Origin: an uncultured Clostridium sp.
Lineage (GTDB): Bacteria > Bacillota > Clostridia > TANB77 > CAG-508
Reading direction: 5' to 3'
DNA: 44,023 nt
Assembly (NCBI GenBank): GCA_902492105.1
Contig: CABUKD010000014.1
Location: 1 to 44,023 of the forward strand
Positions 9,492 through 18,931 of this stretch are shown here, in pieces. How positions within the stretch are numbered: position 1 is the stretch's first letter; every line of letters starts with the position of its first letter. The position numbers and the translations under genes are program-made. The notes under the pieces were generated by a model. The model worked only from the letters and a program-made list of their open reading frames with translations. It ran no database searches and was not told where the DNA came from.

Positions 9492-12146
9492 CTAATTTCT
9501 TTGTTTGTCATGTTCTATTATATGTTCATAAACTCTTTTACAATTATTAGCATCATGATGATAGAAAAATTCTTCACATCTTTTCTTATATTTTTCTTCT
9601 ATTTTACAATTATTTTCTATACATTTTATCATTTCATCAATGGTTTGGTCATAGCTTTTGCAATTTGGTCCAAATCCATTAATGTCATAATCAAAATAGC
9701 CTTTATTGTAATAATGAATTTTATAAATATGGTCTAAGTCAAAATTAGCGTATATAACAGGTTTCCTCAAATAAGCAAAATCACAAGCAGCAGAAGAATA
9801 ATCTGTAATTAGCATTTTAGAAGATTTGGTTTCATATTGAGAGTCTACATCTATAGCAATTTCTACAAATTCATTTCCTTTAAAGTCTTTAAATTGTGCT
9901 CTAAAGCTTGGATGAATACAAAACTTAATTTTGTATCCATATTTTTGTAGTGTTTCTAAAAGTCTTTTATCTTGGAATAATCTATCATAAAATTGGAAGT
10001 ATTCACTCTTCTTAAATTTTGGATTATAGGCTCTTCTTTGTGTGCCAGGAATAACATGTCCTGCTAAAGAAGATCTCCAACTTGCCATAATAAGAATCTT
10101 ATTTTCTTCTTTGATATCCTGTTGCATTAAATTATCATGTCTTGGTAAGCCTGTTTTCATAAGCTGTTCTGGTTTAAAATAGTAACTACCATCTAAAAGT
10201 GCTTCATATTCAATTGGACTTGTTACCACATTTAAGGTTATATTTTTATTAATTCTATTAAGCCAAGCAGAAGAATCATGTAACAAAATACCATGAGTCA
10301 AATAAATATATTCAAAATTAAACAAATCCACATAATATTTTCTGGCATTACCAAATGCATTATTTACATAACCATCTGCATGGGAGGAAATGATATATTT
10401 TGCATTTAAAAAGAAGAGTCGATATTTCATAGTATGATAACTAATTACTTTTCCATATTGTTTCATTCTATTATAATCTTCATAATGTTTATCTAGTAAA
10501 AAATAAGTATTTCTTTTGGTTTCTTGTGGTTGTTTATTGGTATAACGAAATAGCAGTTCTCCACTATCTCTTCCCATAAATTCTCTATCAGAAAATAGCC
10601 ATATATTTTTAGGCATAAAAGGTTTGGTGAGCCAATATAACATTCTCATAAAGGCAATTTTTAACTGTTTTCTTTTTAATATAATATAGCCTAAAAAGTA
10701 AAGCTCTTTTCCAAATACTTTTAGAGGAAAAGGGTTGTGTTCTACTTGTAGTTGTAGATTACTTTTCTTCGTAATTAAATATTTTTCATCATAATAATAT
10801 CCTGCCTTAAAATTATTGATTCTAGAAAAGTGTAGAAATTTATTTTTGATGGTATAAAAATTTTCTCCTACTTTAATTTGAAATTCTATAGTATGTACAT
10901 CTTCTAATGGAATTTCTGCTAAATAACCATGCTTTTCTACATCATATTCTGATTCAAAAATACTATCAATGGTATTTTTTAGATATGTACCAATTTCTAC
11001 TCTCTTTTTCCCATTAGTAGTATAGTAAAGAGGAAAATCATATAATATAATATTTCCTTCTACGATTAGCTTACCTTTCTCTATGTGAGCTAATTGTACA
11101 TTATTAGTAATACTACTATATGGAATAAATAATTGTTCTTTAAAATAAATGCCATCTTCTTCATTTTTTAAGTATTGTTCTAATTCTTTACCATATTTTA
11201 CTTTTAGGGCTAAAAGTTTATAACTATTTTTCATCTGTTTTTGAAATAAAATAATGTCGTCATCAATAAGAGTTAAATATTTTCTCATTGTGTTTATATA
11301 GTTTTCTTTTTCCTTATTGTTTAAATTATCTACTATTTTGGTTTTGATTCTCCATTGTAGATTATACATAATAAAGTGTTGAACATATGGAATAACAGTT
11401 CCGTATTTTTTCATAGATAACTTAATAAGGTAATCATGACAATATTTTATTGTGTCAATATACCAATCTCTTTTTTGGCTAGAAGTTTGAATAGCAGAAC
11501 TTCCATCTTTTCTTTTTCTATAATGATAAATAGAAGAAGCTAAAATACCATACTTTTCTTTTTGTAAAATAATTTCATATAATAATTTGGTATCTTCACT
11601 TACTTTTAAATTTGGATCAAATTTTAGTTTTTTAATTACCTGTGCTCTAATTAAAGCCGTACTCATATGAATTAAAATACTCTCAGGTTCTTTTTTGATA
11701 TCTATAATTCTATCTGAAGTAAATTTATAGTCTAACCAGTGATATTTTTCAGAAGCTTCAAAATATTTTAATCTTGCTGCTACCAAATCTATTTGTTTAT
11801 TTTCTTCTAGCATTTGATAAGCTTTTTGATAAAAGTCTAAATCTAAATAATCATCACTATCTAAAAAATTAATATATTTTCCTTTTGCAAATTGTAATCC
11901 TAAATTTCTGGCAACGCTAACCCCTTCGTTTTGTTTTGCAACATATAAAATGTTTTCTGGATATTGTTTTTTGTATTTTAGGCAAATAGCTTCAGAATTA
12001 TCTGTACTTCCATCATTAATTAAAATTAATTGTATATTTTTTTTGAATCCTATGGTTTGATGAATAATACTTCTTATTGTTTCTTCTAAATAAGGCTCCA
12101 CATTGTAAACTGGTATAATAGTAGAAATTTTATATTGATTTGTCAT
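9492..12146 (-). CDS. GT2 glycosyltransferase fused to a CDP-glycerol/ribitol polyol-phosphate transferase (TagF/TarL-like)
   Basis: 884 residues. Residues 1-230 are a GT-A glycosyltransferase family 2 domain (STIIPVYNVEPYLE, NDGSTDNS, LDSDDY). A middle linker of about 300 residues is beta-rich. Residues about 540-875 are a CDP-glycerol glycerophosphotransferase domain with LTHGILLHD, TGLPRHDNL and ITDYSSAACDFAYLRKPVIY, the nucleotide and catalytic histidine/serine stretches of TagF/TarL. It probably polymerises polyol phosphate and may also add a sugar on the cytoplasmic membrane face (inference). The start overlaps the preceding gene by 17 bases, so translation is coupled. It is the last gene before the operon terminator. 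Confidence 0.85.
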   Translation of the reverse strand: MTNQYKISTIIPVYNVEPYLEETIRSIIHQTIGFKKNIQLILINDGSTDNSEAICLKYKKQYPENILYVAKQNEGVSVARNLGLQFAKGKYINFLDSDDYLDLDFYQKAYQMLEENKQIDLVAARLKYFEASEKYHWLDYKFTSDRIIDIKKEPESILIHMSTALIRAQVIKKLKFDPNLKVSEDTKLLYEIILQKEKYGILASSIYHYRKRKDGSSAIQTSSQKRDWYIDTIKYCHDYLIKLSMKKYGTVIPYVQHFIMYNLQWRIKTKIVDNLNNKEKENYINTMRKYLTLIDDDIILFQKQMKNSYKLLALKVKYGKELEQYLKNEEDGIYFKEQLFIPYSSITNNVQLAHIEKGKLIVEGNIILYDFPLYYTTNGKKRVEIGTYLKNTIDSIFESEYDVEKHGYLAEIPLEDVHTIEFQIKVGENFYTIKNKFLHFSRINNFKAGYYYDEKYLITKKSNLQLQVEHNPFPLKVFGKELYFLGYIILKRKQLKIAFMRMLYWLTKPFMPKNIWLFSDREFMGRDSGELLFRYTNKQPQETKRNTYFLLDKHYEDYNRMKQYGKVISYHTMKYRLFFLNAKYIISSHADGYVNNAFGNARKYYVDLFNFEYIYLTHGILLHDSSAWLNRINKNITLNVVTSPIEYEALLDGSYYFKPEQLMKTGLPRHDNLMQQDIKEENKILIMASWRSSLAGHVIPGTQRRAYNPKFKKSEYFQFYDRLFQDKRLLETLQKYGYKIKFCIHPSFRAQFKDFKGNEFVEIAIDVDSQYETKSSKMLITDYSSAACDFAYLRKPVIYANFDLDHIYKIHYYNKGYFDYDINGFGPNCKSYDQTIDEMIKCIENNCKIEEKYKKRCEEFFYHHDANNCKRVYEHIIEHDKQRN

Positions 12147-13278
12147 TTTTTTCTCCTTTCATAGTTGCTAAAATAAAATTAGATAAATCTTCTGTTGCAT
12201 TCCTATCTAAATTTTCTATATACTTGTTACAAAATTTTTCTATTCTTTCTACATCATATTGGTTTTCTTTAATAGCCTGCATAATATCTGAAAAATCTTT
12301 GCTAATAGGTCCTGGCATCTCTTCTAAATAAGAAGTATAGGTTCCTCTATCTATTTGATAAGTATCATAATCATATACATAGAAATAAATTGGTTTCTTA
12401 GTAATAGCTGCCTCATATACGATAGCTGAATAATCAGTAATAATATAGTCCGCAACATGTAATAGTTCTAACCCTGTAAAAAACTTTCCTCTAGTTATTT
12501 TTATTCCATCTACAAAAATCATTTCTTTTCCATCATGCAATTTTACAATAAAGTTATATTGGTCAAATGGAATATCTTTGATCATTTCTTCAATAGGAAT
12601 AGCTGTATCTTTTCTTTTGGTTGGACAATATAAAATATTTTTTTTGCCATTTTGAGCTTCTGGATAATTTTTTTGAAATTTTCTTATCATTTTCTGTTTT
12701 ATTTTTTCTGACTTTAAAAAATCTACTCTTGGTAAATTACTAATTAGCATTTGCTTTTCCTCTGCTCCAAAAGCCTCTTGAAAGAACTTTTTGGATATAC
12801 TACTAGATGTTAAAACATAGGTATAATTTTTATGCATTTTCATTGCTTTTGCAATTTTACTATCTCTACCATCTTTTTTATCTAAACTAGAATAACCAAA
12901 TTTTTTAAGTGATCCAAGAGCATGCCAAATTTGAAACACAACTAGTCCCTTTTTGTGTTTCAAAATACAGATTGGAATACAATAACTATCTAAAATTACA
13001 ACTTTTGAAGTAGCTATATGATACATTTGCTTTATCATATGAAAAGAATATGCTATTTCTTTTTTAATCGATTTTCCTAATGTTTTGCATAAATATACAA
13101 TTTGAATATTTGGATCTTTTTCTTTCAGTTTAGTTGCTAACATTTTAAAATCCAAAGAAACTTGATTACTTTGTCTACTAATAAATGTAATTTTATTTTG
13201 TTTTGTTGGAAATAACTTAATAATACAGTAGATTCCATTTAGGATTGCAATTCCTATTTTTAAAACAAAAATTTTCAT
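12130..13278 (-). CDS. CDP-glycerol/ribitol polyol-phosphate transferase (TagB/TarF/TarL family)
   Basis: 382 residues. After an N-terminal hydrophobic/basic anchor (residues 1-25) come QIWHALGSLKKFGYSS near residue 116 and ILYCPTKRKD, then ITDYSAIVYEAAITKKPIYFYVYD near residue 287. This is the family core, with the histidine in WHALG and the DYS motif binding CDP-polyol. Members transfer glycerol- or ribitol-phosphate onto the teichoic acid linkage unit or polymer. With TarI and TarJ upstream, ribitol phosphate is a likely substrate (inference). Whether it is a primer or polymerase cannot be decided. It overlaps the next gene. Confidence 0.9.
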   Translation of the reverse strand: MKIFVLKIGIAILNGIYCIIKLFPTKQNKITFISRQSNQVSLDFKMLATKLKEKDPNIQIVYLCKTLGKSIKKEIAYSFHMIKQMYHIATSKVVILDSYCIPICILKHKKGLVVFQIWHALGSLKKFGYSSLDKKDGRDSKIAKAMKMHKNYTYVLTSSSISKKFFQEAFGAEEKQMLISNLPRVDFLKSEKIKQKMIRKFQKNYPEAQNGKKNILYCPTKRKDTAIPIEEMIKDIPFDQYNFIVKLHDGKEMIFVDGIKITRGKFFTGLELLHVADYIITDYSAIVYEAAITKKPIYFYVYDYDTYQIDRGTYTSYLEEMPGPISKDFSDIMQAIKENQYDVERIEKFCNKYIENLDRNATEDLSNFILATMKGEKNDKSI

Positions 13279-13308
13279 GTTTGCTCCTTGTTTTCCTAAA
13301 TACTTAGT

Positions 13309-14481
13309 CTATTTTTTTAGTACATCTTCTCCAAAAATCCATTCACAAGTTTTCTTGGTAGAATTTCCATCGCAAGCACTCATAAATTTTTCTATAAATA
13401 CTTTTCTTTTTTCTGGTTCCATTTTTTCTTCTTGTATTGCTTGAAGTAGCTCATCATCATTTGTGGCTACTGTTCCATACACATATTCTTCAAATGGAAA
13501 ATAAAGTCCTCTTCCTTGGTTGACATATTCATCATAATCATAGGTAAAATAGATAACTGGCTTATTTAATAAAACATAATCAAATATAACAGAAGAATAA
13601 TCTGTAATTAGAATATCTGCTACTAACAGCAAATCATTAATATCTCTTTCATCCGATAAGTCATAATAAAAGTCAGGGTGTTCTTGGATATTATAGTCTT
13701 GAATATTTTTTAACTGATTATTCATATATAATAATGGATGCCATTTAAATAAAAATACATAATTCTCATGTAAATTTTGATAAATTTTTTCTAAATCTAA
13801 TTTATCTAAATCATAATGAGCATCTTTAATTTGCGTTCCTCTATAAGTTGGTGCAAATAAAATAACTTTTTTTTCTTTTAAGAATGGATATTTTTGATAT
13901 AATTGTTCTTTTTTCTCTTTTTGCAAAGAAGTATCAAAAAATTCATCTGTTCTAGGAAATCCAGTTGCCTTTACTTTGTCAATACTAATAGAAAAAGCTT
14001 CTGCATAGCAAGGTCTAATAGCTTCTGCACTAACAATTGCTTTAGCATATTTTTTATACCCCTTATGAATTCTTTTTAAATCTGTACTTTCTCTACTATG
14101 TCCAAATTTTTTAAAAGCTCCTGGACCATGCCATAATTGAATTAATTCTTGTCCCTTTCTTACTTTCATGTGTGCAGTAGCATGTACTAGATCTTCTAGC
14201 AAAATATAGCGAGATGTAGCTAAATACTTCATTAAATTTACTTTTTCTTTTAAGCCCCTTCTTAACCTTTTATCTGCTTTTAAAGATAGTACTTTTTCAT
14301 ATTTTTCTTCTGGTAAGTAATCATAAACAAATTTTAAATTTCCTCCTAATGTTTCTCTGTTATCTGATAGAAATAATACTCTATTTTGCTTTAAAGGAAA
14401 AATAAGGACAAAAATCCTATTTACTATAATAGTAATTAATTCACGGATTATTCGTTTTATTTTTCTAATTATTTTCTTCAC
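13309..14481 (-). CDS. CDP-glycerol/ribitol polyol-phosphate transferase (TagB/TarB-like)
   Basis: 390 residues, paralogous to the gene at 12130-13278. It has a basic amphipathic N-terminus (KKIIRKIKRIIREL), LIQLWHGPGAFKKFGHSR near residue 115, ILFAPTYRGT and ILITDYSSVIFDYVLLNKP near residue 307. Conserved family motifs are complete. It is first of three polyol transferases after tarJ, the place where a TarB/TagB-type primase is expected (inference from order). The N-terminus is suited to peripheral membrane attachment. Upstream spacing to tarJ is 15 bases. Confidence 0.88.
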   Translation of the reverse strand: MKKIIRKIKRIIRELITIIVNRIFVLIFPLKQNRVLFLSDNRETLGGNLKFVYDYLPEEKYEKVLSLKADKRLRRGLKEKVNLMKYLATSRYILLEDLVHATAHMKVRKGQELIQLWHGPGAFKKFGHSRESTDLKRIHKGYKKYAKAIVSAEAIRPCYAEAFSISIDKVKATGFPRTDEFFDTSLQKEKKEQLYQKYPFLKEKKVILFAPTYRGTQIKDAHYDLDKLDLEKIYQNLHENYVFLFKWHPLLYMNNQLKNIQDYNIQEHPDFYYDLSDERDINDLLLVADILITDYSSVIFDYVLLNKPVIYFTYDYDEYVNQGRGLYFPFEEYVYGTVATNDDELLQAIQEEKMEPEKRKVFIEKFMSACDGNSTKKTCEWIFGEDVLKK

Positions 14482-14496
14482 AATTTTTTTCCACCT

Positions 14497-15513
14497 TTAC
14501 ATATTCCATTTCATTACTGTTTTAAAATCATTATTTGAATCTCTTTCAAATGCTTCATTAATATCGTTTAATTGTTTTATTTCTATTGTTTCTGAAATAA
14601 TGTTACCTAAATATTCTTGCATTTGTTTATCTTGCACTAGCTCTACTGCTTTTTCAAAATCATCATACCCACTTCTACTATTTCCTAAAAGAGATAGTCC
14701 TTTTTCTAAAACCATTCTAGTATTAATGTCTACTGGTTCTTCTGATACTCCTAGTAAATTAATACATCCTTCTGGTTGTATTACATCAATAATTTGTGAA
14801 ATAGCACCTTCTGATTTTGGTCCTCCTACACATTCAAAAGCATGATCCACTTTAAAATTTTCATCTATATCTGTAATTAATCTAGTTTCATCAACAAAAG
14901 AAAAATATGCTAATTTTTCTTGTCTTGTTCCTAAAACAATTACTTTACTATCTGGAAAATAGCTTTTTAAGAAAAGTGAGGTAATATATCCCATATTTCC
15001 TGAACCCCATACTCCAAATACATTTCTTCTTTTATGTCCCTTTTTCATAAAATTTTCAATAGCATTAATAGAAACACTGCATAATTCTAATAAAGATCCA
15101 ACACTTTCTTCAATATTACGAATAGGAATAAGTCTATCTCTTTTAATATAAACAGCGCTTTGCATAAATCCATCTGCTGAACTAGAACGAAATTTAGAGC
15201 TTCTAAGATAATTTTCTTTAATGATATTATCATCTTCTGAAGGAATATTTGGTATCATTACTACTTTTTCACCAACTGCAAATTCTTTCTTGGCATCATA
15301 AATTACCTCTCCAACCCCTTCATGAATTAAAGCTAAAGGTAATTTTTTTTCTAATACTTCTCTACTTCTTTTCCCTTGATAATATCTTTGGTCTGCTGCA
15401 CAAATAGATAAAAAAGTAGGTCTCACCACAACTAAATCTTCACTATATTGTTCATCTTTAAAAAAAGTTTCTAAATTTTTAGGGGAAACTAATTTTACAA
15501 TCTCATTAATCAT
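14497..15513 (-). CDS. tarJ: Ribulose-5-phosphate reductase TarJ
   Basis: TarJ reduces ribulose 5-phosphate to ribitol 5-phosphate with NADPH; TarI then activates it to CDP-ribitol. The 338-residue protein is a medium-chain dehydrogenase/reductase-type enzyme with SICAADQRYYQGKR near residue 36, HEGVGEV near 64 and a Rossmann GVWGSGNMGY near 168. It differs from simple alcohol dehydrogenases in the shortened zinc loop, as TarJ does. Its position directly after tarI and before polyol transferases supports the assignment over a generic dehydrogenase. Confidence 0.88.
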   Translation of the reverse strand: MINEIVKLVSPKNLETFFKDEQYSEDLVVVRPTFLSICAADQRYYQGKRSREVLEKKLPLALIHEGVGEVIYDAKKEFAVGEKVVMIPNIPSEDDNIIKENYLRSSKFRSSSADGFMQSAVYIKRDRLIPIRNIEESVGSLLELCSVSINAIENFMKKGHKRRNVFGVWGSGNMGYITSLFLKSYFPDSKVIVLGTRQEKLAYFSFVDETRLITDIDENFKVDHAFECVGGPKSEGAISQIIDVIQPEGCINLLGVSEEPVDINTRMVLEKGLSLLGNSRSGYDDFEKAVELVQDKQMQEYLGNIISETIEIKQLNDINEAFERDSNNDFKTVMKWNM

Positions 15514-15557
15514 ACTTTATTCTTCCTTATCTTTAATCTTATTATTCTTTTTTATTT

Positions 15558-16274
15558 CTACTCTTTCTTATCATCTAAATTATTTAGCATCAAGTTAGCA
15601 AGTTTTAAATCATACTTTGTTGTTACTTTCATATTGTAAGATTCTCCCATTACTAACCCCACTTTTTTTCCTTTTAACACATAAACTTTAGCAGCATCTG
15701 TTAAAATTCCTTTTTCTTCTTCAGTTAAAGAATTATAAATATCCATAAATTCTTGTACTTTAAAACTTTGTGGAGTTTGTCCTTGATACATTTGCTTTCT
15801 TACTGGAATATTAGAAATAGTTTGTCCATCTTTAGCTTCTACTATAGTATCTGTAGCAGGTATTACAGTATCAGTTGCATCAAATTTTTGACATAATTCA
15901 CAATTATCCATAATAATTCTTTGTGTTACAAAAGGTCTAACTGCATCATGAGTAACTACAATATCTTCTTTAGTTGCTTGAAAATGTTCTTGAATATAAT
16001 GGCAAATATTCATAATCGTATCATTACGTTCTGCACCACCTGCAATAATATGAATTTTTTCATCTGGACAATATTTTTCTACTATATCTTGTGTATATCC
16101 CACCCAATTTTCTGGTACAGCTACAACAATTGCCTCGATTACTGGTGAAACTAAAAATTGTTCAATAGTATGAATAATAATTGGCTTTTCTCCCAACATT
16201 AAAAATTGTTTTGGTAAGTCTGTTTTTCCCATTCTAGTTCCTTTTCCACCTGCAAGTATTCCTGCAAAATTCAT
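15558..16274 (-). CDS. tarI: Ribitol-5-phosphate cytidylyltransferase TarI (IspD-like)
   Basis: Transfers CMP from CTP to ribitol 5-phosphate to make CDP-ribitol for teichoic acid. The 238-residue protein begins with the nucleotide-binding GILAGGKGTRMG and KQFLMLGEKPI. It also has the AGGAERNDTI stretch and VTHDAVRPFVT, shared by IspD and TarI. IspD is the alternative, but adjacency to tarJ and three polyol transferases favours TarI; a bifunctional role is possible if no ispD exists elsewhere. The start has AGGAGG-type sequence 8-10 bases upstream (GAGGAGGAAAGAAAAA). Confidence 0.9.
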   Translation of the reverse strand: MNFAGILAGGKGTRMGKTDLPKQFLMLGEKPIIIHTIEQFLVSPVIEAIVVAVPENWVGYTQDIVEKYCPDEKIHIIAGGAERNDTIMNICHYIQEHFQATKEDIVVTHDAVRPFVTQRIIMDNCELCQKFDATDTVIPATDTIVEAKDGQTISNIPVRKQMYQGQTPQSFKVQEFMDIYNSLTEEEKGILTDAAKVYVLKGKKVGLVMGESYNMKVTTKYDLKLANLMLNNLDDKKE

Positions 16275-16357
16275 TTTTTCTTTCCTCCTCTTTTATATTT
16301 TAATTTATTTTTTTATAATTCATTTAAAATTTATAAAATAGCTAGCTAAACTCTTTT

Positions 16358-17099
16358 TTATGCATTTTTTAGGCTACTATTATATTGATCTACAGCATCT
16401 TGAATTTTTCCATCAAATGTAACAATTCCCTTTTCCATTACCATACCTCTTTTACAAAAGTCTTTTGCAACACCAGTAGCATGGGTAACAAATAGTAAAG
16501 TTACATTTTCGTCTGTAATAATTTCATTAATTTTTTTGACACACTTTCTTCTAAATTCTTCATCCCCGACACTTAATGCTTCATCCACAATTAAAATCTC
16601 AGGTCTAATATTTACATTGATAGAAAATCCGAAGTCTTGCTTTCATACCGCTGGAATAAGTTCTTACTGGCTGATCAATATATTCTTCCAATTCTGCAAA
16701 ATCTATAATTTCTTGTTCTAATTCTCTAATTTCTTTATCCTTTATTCCCAACAACTGACCTTTTAGAAAAATATTTTCTCTACCTGTAAACTCAGGGTCA
16801 AAGCCAGAAGTTAACTCTAATAAAGCACTTACTCTACCATTTACTGTAATATTTCCTTCTGTTGGGAAACATACTCCTGTAATCATTTTTAAAATTGTTG
16901 ATTTACCAGCTCCATTACGTCCAAATAAAGCAACTGATTCTCCTCTTTTGATTTGAAAAGAAACATCATTTACTGCTTTCTTTTCTTTATATGGAATTTT
17001 TTTAAAAAAGGTAGATAAAAGCCTTCTTTTATCATTTTTGAACAATTTATACATTTTAGTAACATGTTCAAATTCAATCATAATCTCATCATTTTGCAT
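16358..17099 (-). CDS. tagH: Teichoic acid ABC exporter ATPase TagH, read through a +1 shift at CGG
   Basis: TagH powers TagG to flip finished teichoic acid across the membrane. Joined frames give 246 residues: Walker A LFGRNGAGKST near residue 57, signature YSSGMKARLG near residue 153, Walker B ILIVDEALSVGD, and a switch histidine in FVTHA. The frame breaks immediately after the signature: the zero frame reads AGA CTT CGG ATT and ends after INQCKY-like nonsense; skipping the C gives CTT GGA TTT and continues FSINVNIRPEILIVDEA. 742 minus 1 is divisible by 3. It lacks the extra C-terminal domain of some long TagH proteins. Without the shift there would be no Walker B and no functional exporter, which argues for recoding or sequence error over decay. 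Confidence 0.85.
16629..16631 (-). other. In-frame CGG, +1 recoding site 3 (tagH)
   Basis: CTT CGG ATT in the zero frame; CTT GGA TTT after skipping C. The resulting glycine is the conserved one directly after the ABC signature (KARLG). Confidence 0.75.
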
Positions 17100-17114
17100 G
17101 TATCTGTTCTCCTT

Positions 17115-17921
17115 TTATCCTAATACATCTGGAATTTCTTTTCTTAAACGTTTATAGGTCCAAATAGCAATCACTAACATAATTGCTGTAATAATTACAA
17201 AATAAAGTAATCTTTTTGGTTGTTCAAAAAACCAAACATGATTAATAAAACAATTTCTAAATCCTGTTGTTATAAAAGTAACTGGATTTAACATTAGTAA
17301 TTTTTTTAACCATGGAATTGTAATTGTTTCTGGATTCCACAAAATGCCAGATAGCCAAAATACTGCCGTAACCATGGATTTTACAAGATTACCAAAATCT
17401 TTACTCATAGAAGCAAGTAAAGAAGAAAATAGGCTCCATATAGTAAAGAAAATAAACATACATAACATATAGAATGGTAATTGAATAATATAAATATCTG
17501 GAGGGTATCCCATAAAAATAAAGATGAGTATTACAATAACCACTAATAGCAAATGTACAATAAATTTTGAAATACTAACAAAAGTTGGTATGGTTGAAAC
17601 AGGGAATTTCATTTTGGTTACTAAGTAACTATATTTACGAATTGTATCTGTTCCAGAAGTTATCATTTCACTCATATAAAACCATGGTAAAAGACCACTA
17701 ATTAGCCATAGAAAATAAGGGTAACCATCTACATCTCCCCCCATTCTTAAGCCTATAGAAAAAGCAAACCAATAAACAAATATAGTAACAGCAGGTTTAA
17801 TAATGGCCCATGACCATCCTAAGGCTGCACCTCTATATGTTTTTACTAAGTCTGCTTTTGCCAATTTAAATATTTGTTGTAAATAAGTTATATGATCTTT
17901 TATAATTTCTCCGATAACCAT
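17115..17921 (-). CDS. tagG: Teichoic acid ABC exporter permease TagG
   Basis: ABC-2 type permease of 268 residues with six predicted membrane helices and the family features RGAALGWSWAIIKP near residue 29 and SGLLPWFYMSEM. It forms the TagGH channel exporting lipid-linked wall teichoic acid. It is the first gene of the locus: a promoter lies about 50 bases upstream and AGGAG precedes the ATG. The gap to tagH is 15 bases, so the two subunits are cotranscribed. O-antigen type exporters share the fold, but the context is clearly teichoic acid. Confidence 0.93.
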   Translation of the reverse strand: MVIGEIIKDHITYLQQIFKLAKADLVKTYRGAALGWSWAIIKPAVTIFVYWFAFSIGLRMGGDVDGYPYFLWLISGLLPWFYMSEMITSGTDTIRKYSYLVTKMKFPVSTIPTFVSISKFIVHLLLVVIVILIFIFMGYPPDIYIIQLPFYMLCMFIFFTIWSLFSSLLASMSKDFGNLVKSMVTAVFWLSGILWNPETITIPWLKKLLMLNPVTFITTGFRNCFINHVWFFEQPKRLLYFVIITAIMLVIAIWTYKRLRKEIPDVLG

Positions 17922-17969
17922 AAATTGCTTTTTTTCTCCTTTTTTGCTTAATTTGTTAATGCTTTTCCT

Positions 17970-17998
17970 ATTATATTACTATATAGAAAAAAAAGCAA
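17970..17998 (-). promoter_or_regulatory. Promoter of the tagGH-tarIJ operon
   Basis: On the minus strand TTGCTT (17998-17993) and TATAAT (17975-17970) are 17 bases apart. The -35 is embedded in the 3' arm and T-run of the preceding rsmF terminator. Confidence 0.7.
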
Positions 17999-18017
17999 AT
18001 ATTTTATTTGCTTTTTT
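17989..18017 (-). terminator. Terminator after rsmF-like gene
   Basis: A 12-bp perfect stem (17989-18000 with 18006-18017) with a 5-base loop and a long T-run on the minus strand, directly downstream of the gene ending at 18036. Confidence 0.8.
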
Positions 18018-18035
18018 GACTTTTTTTCTCATTTT

Positions 18036-18929
18036 TTATGCATATTTTTTTAATTTTGCCACAAAAAATCCCTCATAATATTCGTTTGGTTTAATACAAA
18101 CCGTTCCTTCTAAAGTAACTGGTAATTGTGGAACATTCGTTAGCAATTCTTTTGGAATTGGTACAATCTCCACTTTTCCTTTTTGTAATATTTTTTCAAT
18201 TTGTTTTTCGTTTTCTTGTTTTAAAATGGAACAAGTAGAATATACTAACTCATGCCCTGGTTTTAGAAGACGAACTGCTTTTTCTAATAAGTGCTTTTGA
18301 ACTATGATTGACCTTTGTATTAATTCTTCTGAAAAAGTATCTTCCTTCAATCGTAATGTTCCGCTTCCACTGCAAGGAGAATCTAACAATATTTTATCAA
18401 AAGAAAAAGCATCATCTAGTTTTCTAGCATCTTTTACTAACACTTGAATAGATGGTATTCCTAATTTTTGCATATTATATTTTAATCTTTCTGCCCTAAT
18501 TGGATTCTTTTCACATGCTGTAATATATGCTTTTCCATTCGTTATTGCAGATATTTGACTTGTTTTACCACCTGGAGCTGCTGCCATATCTAAAATATCT
18601 TCCTTTTCCTTTGGTTCTAAAATTAGCACTGGCAACATAGAAGATAAGCTTTGGAAATAGATTTTTCCTTGTTCATAAATATCTAAATTTTTAATTTGCT
18701 GTTCATATTGCTTTTCGAAAACAAAAGCATCTTGAAACACAGAAACTTTTTCATAGGGAATATTATTTTTTTGTAAAATGCTTGCAATTTCTTCTTTATC
18801 AGCTTTTAAGGTATTTACTCTAAGACTAGATTTTCTGCTGGCTTTGTATCCTTGTATAATTTGATTTGTATTATTTTCTCCATATTGTTCTAGCAACATA
18901 TTATTCAAAAAATCTGGTATTTGTTCCAT
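18036..18929 (-). CDS. NOL1/NOP2/Sun-family rRNA (cytosine-5) methyltransferase, RsmF/RsmB-like
   Basis: SAM-dependent methyltransferase of 297 residues that makes m5C in rRNA. Motifs: AAAPGGKTSQI near residue 117 (SAM binding), DSPCSGSGTLR near 186 (PCSG with one catalytic cysteine), and VYSTCSI near 237 (TCS, the second cysteine). It lacks the N-terminal NusB-like domain of RsmB and any C-terminal PUA extension, so it is a short form. The target base cannot be assigned. Preceded by HD and small conserved genes in one operon and followed by a terminator. Confidence 0.88.
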   Translation of the reverse strand: MEQIPDFLNNMLLEQYGENNTNQIIQGYKASRKSSLRVNTLKADKEEIASILQKNNIPYEKVSVFQDAFVFEKQYEQQIKNLDIYEQGKIYFQSLSSMLPVLILEPKEKEDILDMAAAPGGKTSQISAITNGKAYITACEKNPIRAERLKYNMQKLGIPSIQVLVKDARKLDDAFSFDKILLDSPCSGSGTLRLKEDTFSEELIQRSIIVQKHLLEKAVRLLKPGHELVYSTCSILKQENEKQIEKILQKGKVEIVPIPKELLTNVPQLPVTLEGTVCIKPNEYYEGFFVAKLKKYA

Positions 18930-18931
18930 GA

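Noticed and set aside
15558..16274. IspD of the isoprenoid pathway
   Set aside because: The sequence motifs are shared, but tarJ and the polyol-phosphate transferases next to it make TarI the better call.
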